NCBI GenBank assembly: GCA_021397845.1
Contig: CM038043.1
Location: 33,844,501-33,908,500 of the forward strand
Length of the DNA: 64,000 nt
Origin: Areca catechu
Lineage: Eukaryota; Streptophyta; Magnoliopsida; Arecales; Arecaceae
Direction of reading: 5' to 3'
The notes under the pieces are model-generated. The model made no database searches, was not told where the DNA came from, and worked only from the letters and a program-made list of their open reading frames with translations. How positions within the stretch are numbered: position 1 is the first letter of the stretch; every line of letters starts with the position of its first letter. Both the position numbers and the translations under genes were made by a program. This document shows, in pieces, positions 1-12,667 of this stretch.

Positions 1-1857
1 GATATCAATCATGTCTTGTAGGTTTTTATAAATTAAAATGATTAATTCAAGAGTCAATTTGAAATATAGTCCAAATTGATAATTTGTGTTAGCTCAATTT
101 GACCTAATTCAATTATTCTGATTCTAATCAAATTAGATCGACATGAATCTAGACCTACTATTGACTAGATGTGGAGCTGATTCAATGATGGGACCAAATT
201 ATCTTTTTTATTTGTTAGCAAACTGAAACCATAAATCAAAAGTAGTTATTTTTTTATGAATATGGAAGGGATTAAGCTATAATAAATTTTTTTCTTTTTT
301 AAAATAACTACAAGTACTAATAAAAGTTCTAGATCATAAGAATATGATTATGGATAATTAAGAAACTACTCATAAGTTTAGGCTCAGCATAAGCAATTAA
401 TATATAAATCTAATAAAACTAAAGAATAAAGCTCTCTATCAATATCAATTATAAATATTTAAGTGGAAAGGGTGCTCACAAACTTGATCATGATCGAATC
501 TAGAAGAGGAGGTGCTGACCAAGTTGCATTGTGATCTTGGCTAGATGGCAAGTCCAGTAAAGTCTTTGGACCTATAATACCAAAAGAAAATAATGATAGT
601 CAGATTTTTTTCAAATTTAAACAAAGTTAGATCTAGTCCAATAAATCCAAAATTATAAGTTAGTGTAGGTTTTCAGGTTTGCTCTCAGTGTGCATACTTT
701 TTCAAACTATGTGATCAAGATACACGGAGATCAATGCGATGAAACCAGTCAATTAAACCAAGTTTTTTTCTCTTTTTTTTTCCTTTTTTTATTTTTTTCT
801 TGAAATTGTTTGAAGTCAGCAATAATAAATGAGTTTGCCTTCATGATCATGCTGAATAGGGAGGGGCTTCAGAGGAGGAGACTGGCAAGGTTTTCACTTG
901 TGACAGCACCGGAGTGAAGGTTGGCATGGTGAAATGGGACATGGCACAAGAAGAAGGTGGTATGGGGCTCTGTTATGGCAGTTGGTGGCGATCGTGGGAA
1001 AAGGGGCGGCTCAGATGGGAGGATGGCTTGGATCTAGTCGATAGCAATGGATTCGAGCAGCGGGTGCTCAGTCTTTCTCTCAATCGAGAGGATGGAGGAG
1101 GCCATGGGCTTGATCGTTCGATAGTTGTAGCGGAGGAGAGGTGGGAGTTTGAGGGGATTCGATGAATGGCTTGGCCATGGGGCTCTTCAATCTTGGAGGT
1201 GAGACGGTGATGATGGGCGGCACGGTGGTTGGCTCGGGCAGAGGTGGAAGGAAAAAGGTGAGAGTGGTGGATGGAAACTTCTAATTGGGATTAGCCGGCA
1301 ACTATCCAAGGTTGGGGTGGGAGGTCTTGCATGGTGGCACAATCGGTGCGGATGGGGTTGATCTGCAGGGTACTTTGAACAGCAGGGAGAAGAGATTAAG
1401 ATGAAGAGAGGGAGGAAGAGAGGGGAAAGAGAAGGGAAAGAAGATGAAGAAGAAGAGGAGAGGAGAAGAAGAGAAGATACAGGAGAGGAGGGAGTCATGA
1501 ATCCAATAATTTTTTATTCACTTTTTGTCGATGCCTTGATCTAATATAAGAGAATTCTTTAAATAGGTCCTAGTCTCGAACAAATTGGAGACCAAAACTC
1601 TAGGACTCTCTAATAGATTGGAAACCATATTAACTAAAATTTCTAAGGCTCAAATCAATCTAAAATAATTAGCCTAATCTAGAATAGACTTTAGACTAAC
1701 CAAGTTTCATGCTCTAAGATCTGTACATGAGCTAGATACAAAAATAATAAAAATAAAAATAATATGCCTAATCTTTATATACCCAGATAAAATAAAAAAA
1801 ATACATATTATCTACTCAAAGGTATGCATCAGAATCTATGCTAGGCAATGCCCTTAT
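1..1857 (-). repeat. probable 3' LTR of E1 (left border not resolved)
   Basis: On the minus strand a purine-rich tract (CCCAAGGGAA) is followed at about 1857 by TGATAAGGGC, the expected polypurine tract and LTR start downstream of the chromodomain. Everything leftward is therefore read as LTR or sequence beyond it. The partner LTR lies outside the window, so the other end cannot be placed. Positions 1-840 are AT-rich with no recognisable feature. Positions 900-1500 are G-rich and purine-rich on the plus strand. Open frames here (914-1165 plus, 1187-1498 minus) are low-complexity and look non-coding. A weak TATA-like TATTTAAA lies on the minus strand at 1558-1565. Confidence 0.5.
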
Positions 1858-3899
1858 CATTCCCTTGGGATGGGAAGAATTTGACATCGTCGAGTTAGGC
1901 TCCACACTATTCTGGTAATGCTCAAGAATATCATGATCAATCCACTGCAATTCTTCTCTGGTAATCTATATATCCTCAGACTCTAGGTGGCCTTTCCATC
2001 TCACCAGTTATCTCTGATATCATGACTCTTAGAAAAAATGACATGCTCATCCAGAATCTTCTAATCTGAGCATGTCTTCGAGAAACTCTTGGTTATGGAC
2101 CTAATCTTTAACTAAACAACGAAGGAGATTTCCTAAGCTTCTATTCATAATTTCGGTTTGACCATTAGTTTAGGGATGGTGCAATGAAAATTTAGTTTCG
2201 TCCCTATTAAGTACCAAAGTATTTCTAAAAAAACTCATTAAATGTACATCTCTATCATACATAATTGATTTTGGTAAACCATGCAGTCTAACTATTTCAT
2301 AAAAATACAATCTCATAACTTTAGAAGTATCAGAAGTCTTTGGGCAAGGTAGGAAATGTGCCATTTTTGAGAATCGATCCACTACTGCACAAATAGATTT
2401 ATTCTTTCTAATTATCTGGGTTAATCCTAAAACAAAATCCATACTCATGTCCTACTATGGATAATCAGGTACTGATAGTGGAGTATATAGTGCAATGTTC
2501 TGTTTGCGATACTGGCTACTGCATAAGTTCAACATTATGCTGTAATATGGGTTACATCATGTTTCAAACTAGGCCAATAAAATGAACTTCCATAGCTTCG
2601 ATAGTTTTATTTCATCCAAAATGTTTAGGTAATCCTCTAGCATGTACTTTCCAAATTAAAAAATCTCTAATAGAGGTTCAAGGAACACATAGATTATTAT
2701 TTTTAAATAAGTAATTGTCTTGAAGCTTATACTTACTAAATTTCTTAGATGGTCCTTGTCTTAATGTTGCTATAATATTCTTAAAATCAGGCTAGCCATC
2801 ATATTCATCTTTAAGTTGTTCAAAATCCATGACTTTGATACTAATTGCTGATGAAAAGGCCACTCGATGACTAAGTGCATCAGTAGTTCAGGTATCTTTT
2901 TAGATTCTACTGATAAAAGATCTACTCTATGACTGAGTGCATTGGTAGCATGATTCTTTAAGCCTATTTTATGTCTAATAACAAAAGTATAAGTTTGCAA
3001 AAACTCAACCCACTTGCCATGTCTAGAATTCAATTTTTTAGGAATTAAGGAATCTAAGAGCCTCATGATCAGAATATAAAATAAATTCTTGAGGTAGTAA
3101 ATAATGTCTCCAAAACATTAATGCTTGGACAATGGCATAAAACTTCTTATCACAGGTAGAATACTTATGCTTAGTATCATTCAGTTTCTCACTAAAGAGT
3201 GCCCTTCTTAGCTTAAGACTCTACCAATCCCAACTCCTAATACATCACAAGTAACCTTAAAGACCTTCATAAAATTTGGTAGATTCAACACAGGAGCCTA
3301 GGTCATCCTTTTTTAATCTCCAAGAAAGCTTGTTTAATGGCCTTAGTCCATTCAAAATGACCTTTTTTCATATAGTCAGTGATTGGGGCTACGATGATAC
3401 TAAACTCTTAATAAACCTTCGATAAAAAGTTGCGAGGCCATGACAGCTTCGGATCTCATGCACATTGTGGGGTATAAGCCATTCAATTATCGCACGAGCT
3501 TTTTCTAGGTCTATAGACATCCCATTTGGGATAACTATAAAATCTAAGAAAATAATTTGTTTTGACATAAACTCACATTTCTTTAGGTTTGCAAATAAGC
3601 TCTGAGTTCTTAATGTCTGATAGACTTATTGGAGATGGGCTAGATGGTCTTCCTTAGTTTTACTATAGATCAGAATATCATCAAAGTATATGATCATAAA
3701 TGATCCTATAAAAGGTCATAACACTTGTGTCATCATCCTTATAAAAGTACTAGGAGCATTAGATAGGCCAAATGGTATCACTAACCACTCAAATGGACCA
3801 TATTTAGTTTTGAAAGCGGTCTTCCATTTATCACTTGGTCTAATTCTAACATGATGGTATCCACTTTTAAGTCAATCTTTGAAAAAATATTAGATCCCA
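1858..3899 (-). pseudogene. E1 pol, C-terminal part: RT, RNase H, integrase, chromodomain
   Basis: Read on the minus strand from 3899 downward. RT core motifs (DLKSGYHH, PFGLSNAPSTF) lie at about 3890-3740, and the region of the YxDD box follows near 3690. RNase H connection motifs are at 2770-3066 (the RHGKWVEFLQ region). The integrase core is at 2170-2448 (DRFSKMAHFLPCPKTSD, then VRLHGLPKSI). A chromodomain at about 1890-2050 shows the pattern ESED, ITREELQWID, HDILEHYQ. The chromodomain would guide integration to methylated-histone chromatin. In-frame stops and frameshifts occur between the domains, including a stop inside the chromodomain, so no functional polyprotein can be made. The reading joins the RT fragment at 60079-60266 once E2 is removed. 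Confidence 0.85.
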
Positions 3900-3904
3900 C
3901 TAAC

Positions 3905-6221
3905 TTATGTGAATTTTATTTGAAATCGCATGTGCATAGTGTACAAAGTAGCACGTCTAGTGAGTACGGGTCAATCCCATAGAGAATTTGTATTTGAACT
4001 ATGTTCAAACCCTTAGTCAGGTGAGCTTCAACAAAGATGAGCAAAAGTTAATCAAATTGATGAAATAAATAATTTAAAAATCTAGAACTTTTGAATCCAC
4101 TAGACCAATGACTTGCAAACCTTTCTAATGATCTCTCTTATAATATCCTTCCAACTTCTTTCTTTGTATTAATCAAGTATGGATTACGAAAAAATTTTAA
4201 CCTGACTATAATCCATCAAGGTTTTACAAGAAAGAAGAGAAAAGAGTAAAAAAAATTATTGAGAGCCTTTTAACTATTACCCTTTTAGCACCGAATCAAG
4301 TATGAACTATGAAGGGATTGAAACCCCACAATAGCTCATCAAGTCTCTTGACAAGAAGTTTAAAAAAAAAAAGCTTCCTAAAAATCAAAGCCCAAGAAGA
4401 GATCTAAAGAAAGGACGTCTAATCATGGTATAGCTTCATCGCCAACCCTAGGAGATTCGCTTAGCTAGACATGATTTAAATTAAACTTTAAAAATTATTT
4501 AAAAAATAAAATCAATTTACACTACTTACTGAAATGTAAGTTACAAAAATTAAATATGCAAGAATTAAACTAAACTAATAATTGAAAATTAAATTGCATA
4601 AAAAAATTGTAAGAAGTAAAACTATCCTAATGCAGAAATTAAAAATTACAAAAGTAATTAAAACTAGAAAATAAACTTTTATCTCTAATCAAATCTGATT
4701 ACAAAATATTAACTCCTAAGCCATTAACTAGACTTAGAGTTAAAAAATAAAAATAAAAACAAAACTAGATCTGACTGATAGAGGCTCTTTCTCTCAACTT
4801 ACTCTCTCTCATATATTGGAAGGGTGGAAGAAAGTGGGAAGAAGAGAAGCGGAGAATAGTTGGAATTGGAAGGAACAGGAAAAAAATGGGTGACTACTAT
4901 GGGGAATCTCTGCGAGAGTGAGAGTTAATATTTTTTTATACATGAAGAGGAATGCGTCGGGCTCGTGTGGAAACTGTATTGGTTTCTTATCGTGATCCAA
5001 CTCAATACTTCGTTTCTTATCCTTATCCTGTACCCGTTTCAGTTTCATATTCTTATCCCATACTTGTTCGCACAATTCCTGCATTCTGTTTCTCATCCAA
5101 CTTTAATTTAAAATTGATTTGGCTTATCTTCCTTCACCGAACATCCTAAACCACTCCTGATATTTCCATTCCATTCAGACATCTCCACTTCTAGACATCT
5201 TCGCTCCCGACAATTTAGTGTTGATGTTGGTGCTCGATGAAGGAGAATGGGGCGGTAGTGATCCGGAAGAGAAATCGATGTATTTCTTGACCTAGAGTAG
5301 GCTGGTATGGTGAAGAAGATGATGCTTGGCCTAATTCCTCTAATGGTGACTCGGGTGGATGACCAAATCTTGGCATCGAAGGGGGCAGTAGCTTCTGGGA
5401 AGGAGGCAATGGTGGTAATCCAAAAGAGGAGAAAAGACATGGTGGAGACCGGTCAAGAAGATCTGGACAGTCGTGGCCAATGGATGGCATATTGCAACAA
5501 GGATGAACATCGGCTTGATGGAGAGCTCGAATGGAGATCTGGGATGAAGATGGTGCTCAGCTTACAGAAGGAGCCATGGCTTCTCAGAATTTTGAGAATT
5601 GGGTTGAGCATCGTCGGTGACAAGTGGACATGGAGGAGTGCAGCGAACGGAGGACAAATCTAGCAGAGGAATAGGGGCTATGGCTCAGTGAAAATGATCG
5701 AGGGCTACTAAGGAAGAAAGCAGCTATCATGGCGGCTCCGGTGGTGTGGAAGACGGTGACTCATGCTGGTGGTGGAATGGGCTGAGAGAAGAGGGCAGCA
5801 CGTCCAACATTTGGGTAGAAGTAGAGTGGCTTTTCCGGTAATCTTTCTGGCAAGAGACAACTCCCGGCGGTGAGATAGGGAGCTCCGGCATCTTCCCTGG
5901 CAAGAACTTGGCTTGGAAAGATCTGTGGTCCATAAATCTATTTGGTGACCAGTAACAATGACGGATATGGACCATCAGGACTTTCGTGAACCATTCAGCC
6001 AGCCCATGGTAGACTAGTGCTTCAATATTCATGCTATATCATGATAATTACTTTAAAATCCTCTTTCAAGCTCAATTGAAGTCCAATTAGATCCCAAAAA
6101 TCAAACTCTTCGCATTGGAAGGGTTCTTTCATTAAAACACTACATAAAAATATTAATTTTAATTAAATAAAGTCATATATATAAATTAATGCACTTATGG
6201 ATAATATTTATGTACTTATCA
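3905..6221 (-). repeat. E2 3' LTR (left, complete)
   Basis: Its first 1.06 kb matches 10501-11580 closely. The rest matches, in order, 40316-40638, 49456-49680 and 59403-60073. On the minus strand a TATA-like TATAAAAA lies at 4933-4940. Short open frames in both strands (such as 5215-5663 and 5727-6032) are broken in the other LTR copy and are not genes. The plus strand over 5200-6000 is G-rich. Confidence 0.9.
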
Positions 6222-6236
6222 CTTCCCCCAACTTGA
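6222..6236 (-). promoter_or_regulatory. E2 polypurine tract
   Basis: On the minus strand GTTCAAGTTGGGGGAAG runs directly into the LTR start TGATAAGT. This is the expected primer for plus-strand DNA synthesis of a minus-oriented LTR element. Confidence 0.75.
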
Positions 6237-6999
6237 ACTTTACTCATCTTCGGGTATTAATAATTCATGAATTAATTAAGGAGGCTATCAGAAACTCTTA
6301 ATATCTTACACAAGTTTACTCGGACTCAAAGGTTTGTTCTCATACCCTTCTTATAAGTAGAAGATTTTCCATTAGATAGTAGATGAAATGAGTCATTGGG
6401 ATATTAATAGCTTCCAGTAAAAACTCCTCACTTTTTAAAGATAATTCTTAACAAACTCCTATTGCTATCCCTAAATCTTCTACTCCCATGGAGTGATGAG
6501 ATATTGTTTTAGTGCAAGTATGTCCCTCTTATTGCTACATCCAAGAAGTAGATTCTTCTTCGATGCGAATAGGAGGGTTAGAATTATCTAGAAATTAATT
6601 TCATTCTTACTTTTCCTCTTACTTGAGTTTATTAATATTTTGCCTCTCAGTATTTCAAAAATTATCTAGACTATTCAATCAGTTACTTATCAAAAGTATG
6701 TGATTTATCCTAAATCCAAGATCGACAAGTGTAAGAATAATAAGGTAAAGGTAGCTCCAAATATATACTTATTCTACTTTTTATTATTTCCCCATGAATA
6801 AAAATAGTTTCTAAATGTAAGCATGATATGGTATAAAAGGAAATGAAGACACCTGAGGATAAATTTTAGTGAGCTCTCCCCTTAACTTAGCTAATGGAGC
6901 TTATTTGAGTTAGAATCCAAAAACCTAATAATAATAAAAAAATAATTAAAAAGAAAAGAGCTAGGTTGCCTTCAGGAATGCTAAGTTAAAGTCTTCAGC
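6237..6999. other. E2 internal region without recognisable coding sequence
   Basis: AT-rich sequence between the protease-linked region and the polypurine tract. In an autonomous Athila element RT, RNase H and integrase (about 3 kb or more) would lie between these points. None of their motifs is visible on either strand. Confidence 0.6.
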
Positions 7000-8100
7000 T
7001 AGACTAAGTGGATTTTAGATTATGTCGATTGATACATCCACTAAATTATTAGATATATCTAGCCATGGTAGATGGTTGGATGAAGTCCAATCAGTAATGT
7101 CCCACATGATATCTATGTTATGTATATCTATAGAATGTATCTCCTGATAGTAGGTACCCGGAGCTGGCTTGGTTGATGGTTTATCCATTTGCATAAGTGT
7201 TTCTATAGGAGGCTCCCATCTCTAGCTTTTTTTATTATCTCCAAGTATCTTATCTATGTTCTCATATTCATGGATTGGCCAAATACTAGACTTAAGATTG
7301 ATTTCCTCATCACTAATGTCCATAGGTTCATAAATTTCATCTTGGATTATGTTTACATTAGCATGCTTGATGGCTTCCTATTCCTATTGAATATATTTAG
7401 CTCAATAGTCATGTTCCCAAATGATAGCTTCATAAGTCCATTTCGATAATTAATTTCAGTATTAGCAGTAGCTAGGAATGATCTTCCGAAAATAACTAGG
7501 ATATGACTCTTAGGGTTTACTACTGGTTCAGTCTCCAAAATGACAAAATCTATAGGGAAAATAAATTTTTAACCTTAACTAGGACATCTTCTACCATTCC
7601 TTTAGGAATCTAAAAGATTGGTTTGTTAATTATAATGTGATCCCTGTTGGCTAAAGTTTTTCCAATCCCAATTGCTTATAAATTGAATGAGGTAGAATAT
7701 TTACACTAGCCCCTAAATCAAGTAAGGCCTTCTCAATATGGATTTCTCCTATAATACATGAAACTGTTGGAGATCCTGGATCCTTATATTTTATGGGCAT
7801 GTGACTTAATAAGTATGAGCTCACACTTGCTGCTAAGAAAGTTCTCTTTGATACATTGGTAGTCCTTTTCTTGGTACAAAGATCTTTTAAGAATTTGGTA
7901 TAAGTTGGAACCTATTGGTTCATGTCTGGTAGAAGATATTTACTTGAACTTGCTTAAATACCTCCAACATTTTATCTAAATGTTTCGATTATTTATTAGA
8001 CCTTAATCGATTTAGAAAATGAGATTTAGAGATTGTGGGTACCTAGTTTGGTGGACTATTAGTTTCAGAATCTTGAGTTTGTATGGTAGGTTATTCATTG
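7000..8100 (-). pseudogene. E2 protease region and downstream linker
   Basis: On the minus strand the open frame at 7353-7538 contains the run of an Athila-type aspartic protease C-terminal part: ILVIFGRSFLATANTEI, then NGLMKLSFGNMT. Upstream (7600-7900) lie frames resembling the N-terminal part of the protease, broken by stops. Reading continues to about 7000 with a segment typical of the stretch between protease and RT in Athila elements, and then homology stops. The protease would process Gag. The copy is broken by several stops. Confidence 0.75.
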
Positions 8101-9524
8101 GATAGCTCAGCTGGCTCAATAGTCAAGTCCTCTCTAATGTCAAATGTATCTACCTATTATCCACTTGCTTTCCTAATCTTAAAAAGTGAATAGAATTTAC
8201 TTGATTAACTTGATTTCCTTGGGATCATCGACCATTTTGATTTCTTGGGTTGGGTTTAGGTTGGCTAGGTAGCCTACCTTATTCTCTTTCATTAATGGTA
8301 GATGCTAACTGATCCACCTACATTTCTAAGCGGGCTATGGCCTGGGAGTTTGAATTTAAGAGTTGTCCCATGGTTTGCATAAAATTACTAAATGTGGCAT
8401 TGGTGTCGGCATTTGATTTGGCTAGGACTTTCAGGCTTTTTTCTAAAGAATTAAGTTTCTTATCATTGTTATTATTGAAGCCTGGTGGGGACGGGTTATT
8501 CATCATAGGGTTAGGCCTTATGTTTTGTTGATTGAAGCTAAGACCACCTACATTTGGATTCTATGACCATGAAAAATTTGGATGATTCCTCCATCTTGGG
8601 TTATATGTTGGTGCATAGGGATTGTTTGTTGGTCTTTGGTATGTAGCATTCACTTGTGCACATCCATTCTCTATGAGTTCATCTGAAGGGGCCATTTTTC
8701 AAGGACATAGTCTGGTGCATTGCACCTGTTGCACATGGGTGCAGACACTTGGTTCACACTAGATGATCTCTGAAGTTCTAAGGCCTCTAACTTACGTGTT
8801 AAAGTTGCAGTTTTGGCCTCTGCAGCTAGGAAAGTCTGAATTTGGTGTACCCCATCTCTCGAAGGTGTGGATCTTTCTGGTTCCCTAGTTATTTTTCATT
8901 GTAAGTTTTTTTTCAGCTAGGTCTTCAAGAAATTGCTAGGCTTCATTGGGTTCTTTATATATAAATTGACCTTGTCACATAGACTCTAGCATGGTTCATG
9001 AATTTGAATCTAAACCCTCATAAATTATTTGACATAGCTTCCAAGTTCTATACCATGGTGTGGGCATTGGGTCAAGAGATTCTTGAAATGGTCAAAGTAT
9101 TTCCAGAATGACTCACCAGCTAATTGATAGAATTGGTTTATTTCATTTCTAATTTTAGTTGTTTTATGATAAGAAAAATATTTTTTTAGAACACTCTAAC
9201 AAACCCCTCCCAGGTTGTAACAGATTAATTTAGAAGACTATAAAATCACTTTTTAGCATTATCCTTAAGGGCAAAATTGATTAGTCTCAACTTTATTTCA
9301 TCCTCTAATAATTGTTGTAGCCTCATGGTTGCACAATCCTTTTCAAATTTCCTAATAAAATATATGCATCCTCTATCCCATGAATTTTGGAAGCATATTA
9401 ATCATCTGAGGCTTGATTTCAAAATTATTTGTAGTAGGTTGGGGCAACCTTATGTAAGAAGTTGGACGAAACCAACTGGATAACATAAATCCTTAAGAGT
9501 TTGAGTTTGATTTGTTATATCCAT
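8101..9524 (-). pseudogene. E2 gag
   Basis: Minus-strand gag of the Athila type, probably starting at an ATG at 9524-9522. The N-terminal part has the pattern NFEIKPQMINMLPKF near 9420. A Cys-rich, knuckle-like stretch lies at about 8700-8760. A C-terminal segment (8318-8506) has PGFNNNNDKKLNSLEKSL followed by NTNATFSNFMQT-like sequence and SNSQAIARLE, a signature of this gag family. Gag would form the virus-like particle that packages the RNA. Several stops and frameshifts separate the fragments. Confidence 0.8.
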
Positions 9525-10477
9525 TGTAGAGGTCGTAGGATCTAAAACAGGAATTAAATCAGTTCTAACTAGTCGACCCGATATCCTTCTCCACATAGGA
9601 GGTGGAGAATTTACTATATTTACTATGTCTTCTATTTTTTTAATTATATATATATATTATTTTATTTTTTTTCTTTAGAAGGTTTTTTTTAAAAAAAATT
9701 AAATTAATTCAACTTTTTCATATCCTAGGATAACCATGCAACATAACTTCTAGTTATGTCAGGATAACCTTATGTCAGGGCAATCAAGATTGAAAGGAAG
9801 CAAAATTAAAGATTTTTTTTTTCAAACAAGTTTCAAACAAAATCTATCCTGGGGTTAGCCTAGAACTAAACAACTCCTAACAATTCCAAGTCAACCTTCG
9901 AGCACTCCAAGTTTGAACCAATTCACTAAATTGGCCAGGTAAGTATAAGATTAGCAAGGGTCCCCTCGTTGCTTTTCTTAGACACCAATTAGATTGGCTA
10001 GGTCAGCGAATGGAACCAATTAAAGAACTGCCTTTCTTCAGGACTAAGATCCCTGAACCACTTTCCTAGACACCATTCAATGATCGAAACTAGCTTGGTA
10101 CAACTCTTTAAGTATCCTTATCTTAATAAGCTCGGATATCCCTAGGGTCAGCATCTAATTGATTTTATTTAGAGGCTTGGGTTAATGCAAATAAAGGAGA
10201 CTTGTTTGTGGGCTAAGGATGATGAACTCCCCACCTTATCGTGTTTAGGTTGGTACCCTTAAAGTAATTTAAAAATACTTATGCACAAACAAAAAAAATA
10301 AACAAGTTTAAATTAAATACTAAACTAAACTAAGATCAAGATAATATGCTGAAAGAAAAGTAATAATTTAATTATGTACCTGGCTTCCAGCACTCACCAA
10401 CTAAAAAAATAAAAATATTAGACAAATCAGATTAAAGTTAAAGCAAGAATTTTAAAATATAATTTAAAACAACAATT
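9525..10477 (-). other. E2 leader between primer site and gag
   Basis: An AT-rich untranslated leader in the minus orientation. I see no motifs beyond homopolymer runs and a TA-dinucleotide stretch near 9645-9660. Confidence 0.55.
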
Positions 10478-10494
10478 CCCCGACAACGGTGTCA
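10478..10494 (-). promoter_or_regulatory. E2 primer binding site (tRNA-Asp type)
   Basis: The minus strand reads TGACACCGTTGTCGGGG, six bases inside the LTR edge. It is close to the TGGCGCCGTTGCCGGGG site used by Athila-like plant elements (complementary to tRNA-Asp), with three transitions. Confidence 0.85.
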
Positions 10495-10500
10495 AAAACT

Positions 10501-11580
10501 TGATGTGAATTTTAATTGAAATTGCAAGCACACGGTGTGCAAAGTAGCACGTCCAGCAAGTATGGGTTGATCCCACGAGAATTTGTGTTTAAACTATGTT
10601 CAAACCTTTGCTTAGGTGAGCTTCAACAAAGATGAGCAAAAGTTAATCAAATTGATGAAATAAATAATTTAAAAATTAGGACTTTTGAATCTACTAGACA
10701 ATGACTTGCAAACCTTTCTAATGATCCATCTTATAATATCCTTCCAATTTCTTTCTTTGTATTAACCAAGTATAGATTATGAAAAGATTTTAATATAACT
10801 ATAATCCATCAAGGTTTTACAAGAAAGAAGAGAAAAGAGTAAAACAATTAATGAAAGCTTCTAACTATTACCCTTCTTACACCAAATCAAGAATGAACTA
10901 TGAAGGAATTAAAACCGAAATAGCTCATCAAGTCTCTTGGCAAGAAGTTTAAAAAAAGAAAGCTCCTTAAAAATCAAAGCCTAAGAAGAGATCTAAGGAA
11001 AGGGCTTCTAATCATGGTCTAGCTTCATCGCCAACACTAGGAGATTCGCTTAGCCAGATATGATTTAAATTAAAACTTTAAAAATTATTAAAAAATAAAA
11101 TCAATTTACATTACTTGCTGAAATGTAAATTACAAAAATTAAATATATAGAAATTAAACTAAACTAATTACTGAAAATTAAATTGCATAAAAAAATTGCA
11201 AGAAGTAAAACTATCATAGTGCAGAAATTAAAAATTACAAAAGTAATTAAAACTAGAAAAATAAACTTTTATCTTTAATCAAATCTGATTACAAATTTTT
11301 AACTCCTAAGCCAATAACAGGGCTTGCAGTTAAAAAATAAAAATAAAAATAAAAATAAAACTAGATATGGCTGACAGAGGCTCTTTCTCTTAACTTACTC
11401 TCCTTCTCATATATTGGAAGGGTAGAAGAAAGTGGGAAGAAGAGAAGCAGAGAATAGTTGGAATTGGAAGGAAACGGGAAAAAATATGGGTCGAGGACAA
11501 CTACAGGGAATCTCTGCAAGAGCTAAGAGTTGATGTTATTTTATACATGAAGAGAAATGCGTCGGCCCATGTGGGAACTA
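10501..11580 (-). repeat. E2 5' LTR, piece 1 of 4
   Basis: Near-identical to 3905-4980. It starts TGATGTGAATTTTA at 10501 and is cut by E3 within a GTGGGAACTA target. TATA-like TATAAAAT lies on the minus strand at 11538-11545. The LTR resumes at 40316. Confidence 0.9.
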
Positions 11581-11639
11581 TTAGGATACGACATATTTGG
11601 TCTACTTATATTATTCTGGTGGGGGTTGAATCTGGTTGA

Positions 11640-12535
11640 TCAATGCCCAAGGGATATAAAGCCGATCAACGCCCAAGAGGCATAAGATGATCAATGCCCA
11701 AAAGGCATAAAGTCGATCAACGCCCAAGAGACATAAGGCTGATCAACGCCCAAGAGGCATAAGGCAATCAACGCCCAAGAGGCACAAGGCCAATCAACGT
11801 CCAAGAGGCATAAGGCTGATCAACGTCCAAGAAGCGTAAAGGCGATCAATGCCAAAGAGGCATATGGCCAATCAACGCCCAAGAAGCGCAAAGGCGATCA
11901 ATGCCCAAGAGGCATAAAGGCGATCAACGTCCAAGAGGCATAAGGTCGATCAATGCCCAAGAGGCATAAGGCCGATCAACGTCCAAGAAGCGTAAAGGCA
12001 TTCAATGCCCAAGAGGCATAAGGCCGATCAACATCCAAGAGGTACAAAGATGATCAATGCCCAAAAGGCAAAAAGTCGATCAATGCCCAAGAGGCATAAG
12101 GTTGATCAATGCCCAAGAGGTATAAGGCCGATCAATGCCTAAGAGGCATAAGGCTGATCAATGCCCAAGAAGCGTAAAGACGATCAACGCCCAAGAGGCA
12201 TAAAGGTGATCAATGCCCAAAAGGCATAAGGCTGATCAACACCGAAGAGGCATAAGGCTAATCAACATCCAAGAGGCATAAGGCCGATCAACACCCAAGA
12301 GCATAAAGGCGATCAATGCCCAAAAGACATAAGGCCGATCAACGTCCAAGAGGCATAAGGCCGATCAACGCCCAAGAAGCGTAAAGGCGATCAATGCCCA
12401 AGAGGCATAAGGCTGATCAATGCCCAAAGATGTAAAGCCGGTCAATGTCCAAGAGGCGTAAGGCTGATTAATGTTCAAGAGACGTAAAGCCGATCAACAT
12501 CCAAGAGGCGTAAGGCTGATCAATGTTCAAGTGAT
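11640..12535 (+). repeat. minisatellite of about 26 bp inside E3 5' LTR
   Basis: A tandem array of the unit GATCAACGCCCAAGAGGCAT followed by AAGGCC and variants, roughly 34 imperfect copies judging from span and period. Units vary mainly at CpG or TpG positions (ACGCCC, ATGCCC, ACGTCC). The same array occurs in the 3' LTR (32515-33012 and 39895-39985) but is shorter there. Confidence 0.9.
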
Positions 12536-12659
12536 GCGAGGTTGTTCAATATCCGAAAAATACTTGATCAACTATGGATAACGCTTGTTGCACATGCTGA
12601 TGTCTAACAAACTAACCGTTTATAGCTGGAGTTGGCTGGAATCGATTAAGTTTGAGGTC

Positions 12660-12667
12660 TATAAATA
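12660..12667 (+). promoter_or_regulatory. TATA box of E3 5' LTR
   Basis: TATAAATA lies downstream of the minisatellite and about 240 bases before the LTR end, as expected for the LTR promoter. The 3' LTR copy reads TGTAAATA near 40098. Confidence 0.65.

Noticed and set aside
914..1498. Open frames of 83 and 103 codons near the left edge
   Set aside because: They are low-complexity purine or pyrimidine-rich sequence inside the probable E1 LTR, without domains.
5215..5663. Overlapping open frames on both strands in E2 LTR
   Set aside because: They are part of the LTR. The homologous pieces at 40560, 49456 and 59403 show the frames are not conserved.
11640..12535. Array resembling a CRISPR (repeat near 26 bp)
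   Set aside because: Units are directly adjacent with no unique spacers and diverge from each other, and the array lies in an LTR of a plant retrotransposon.
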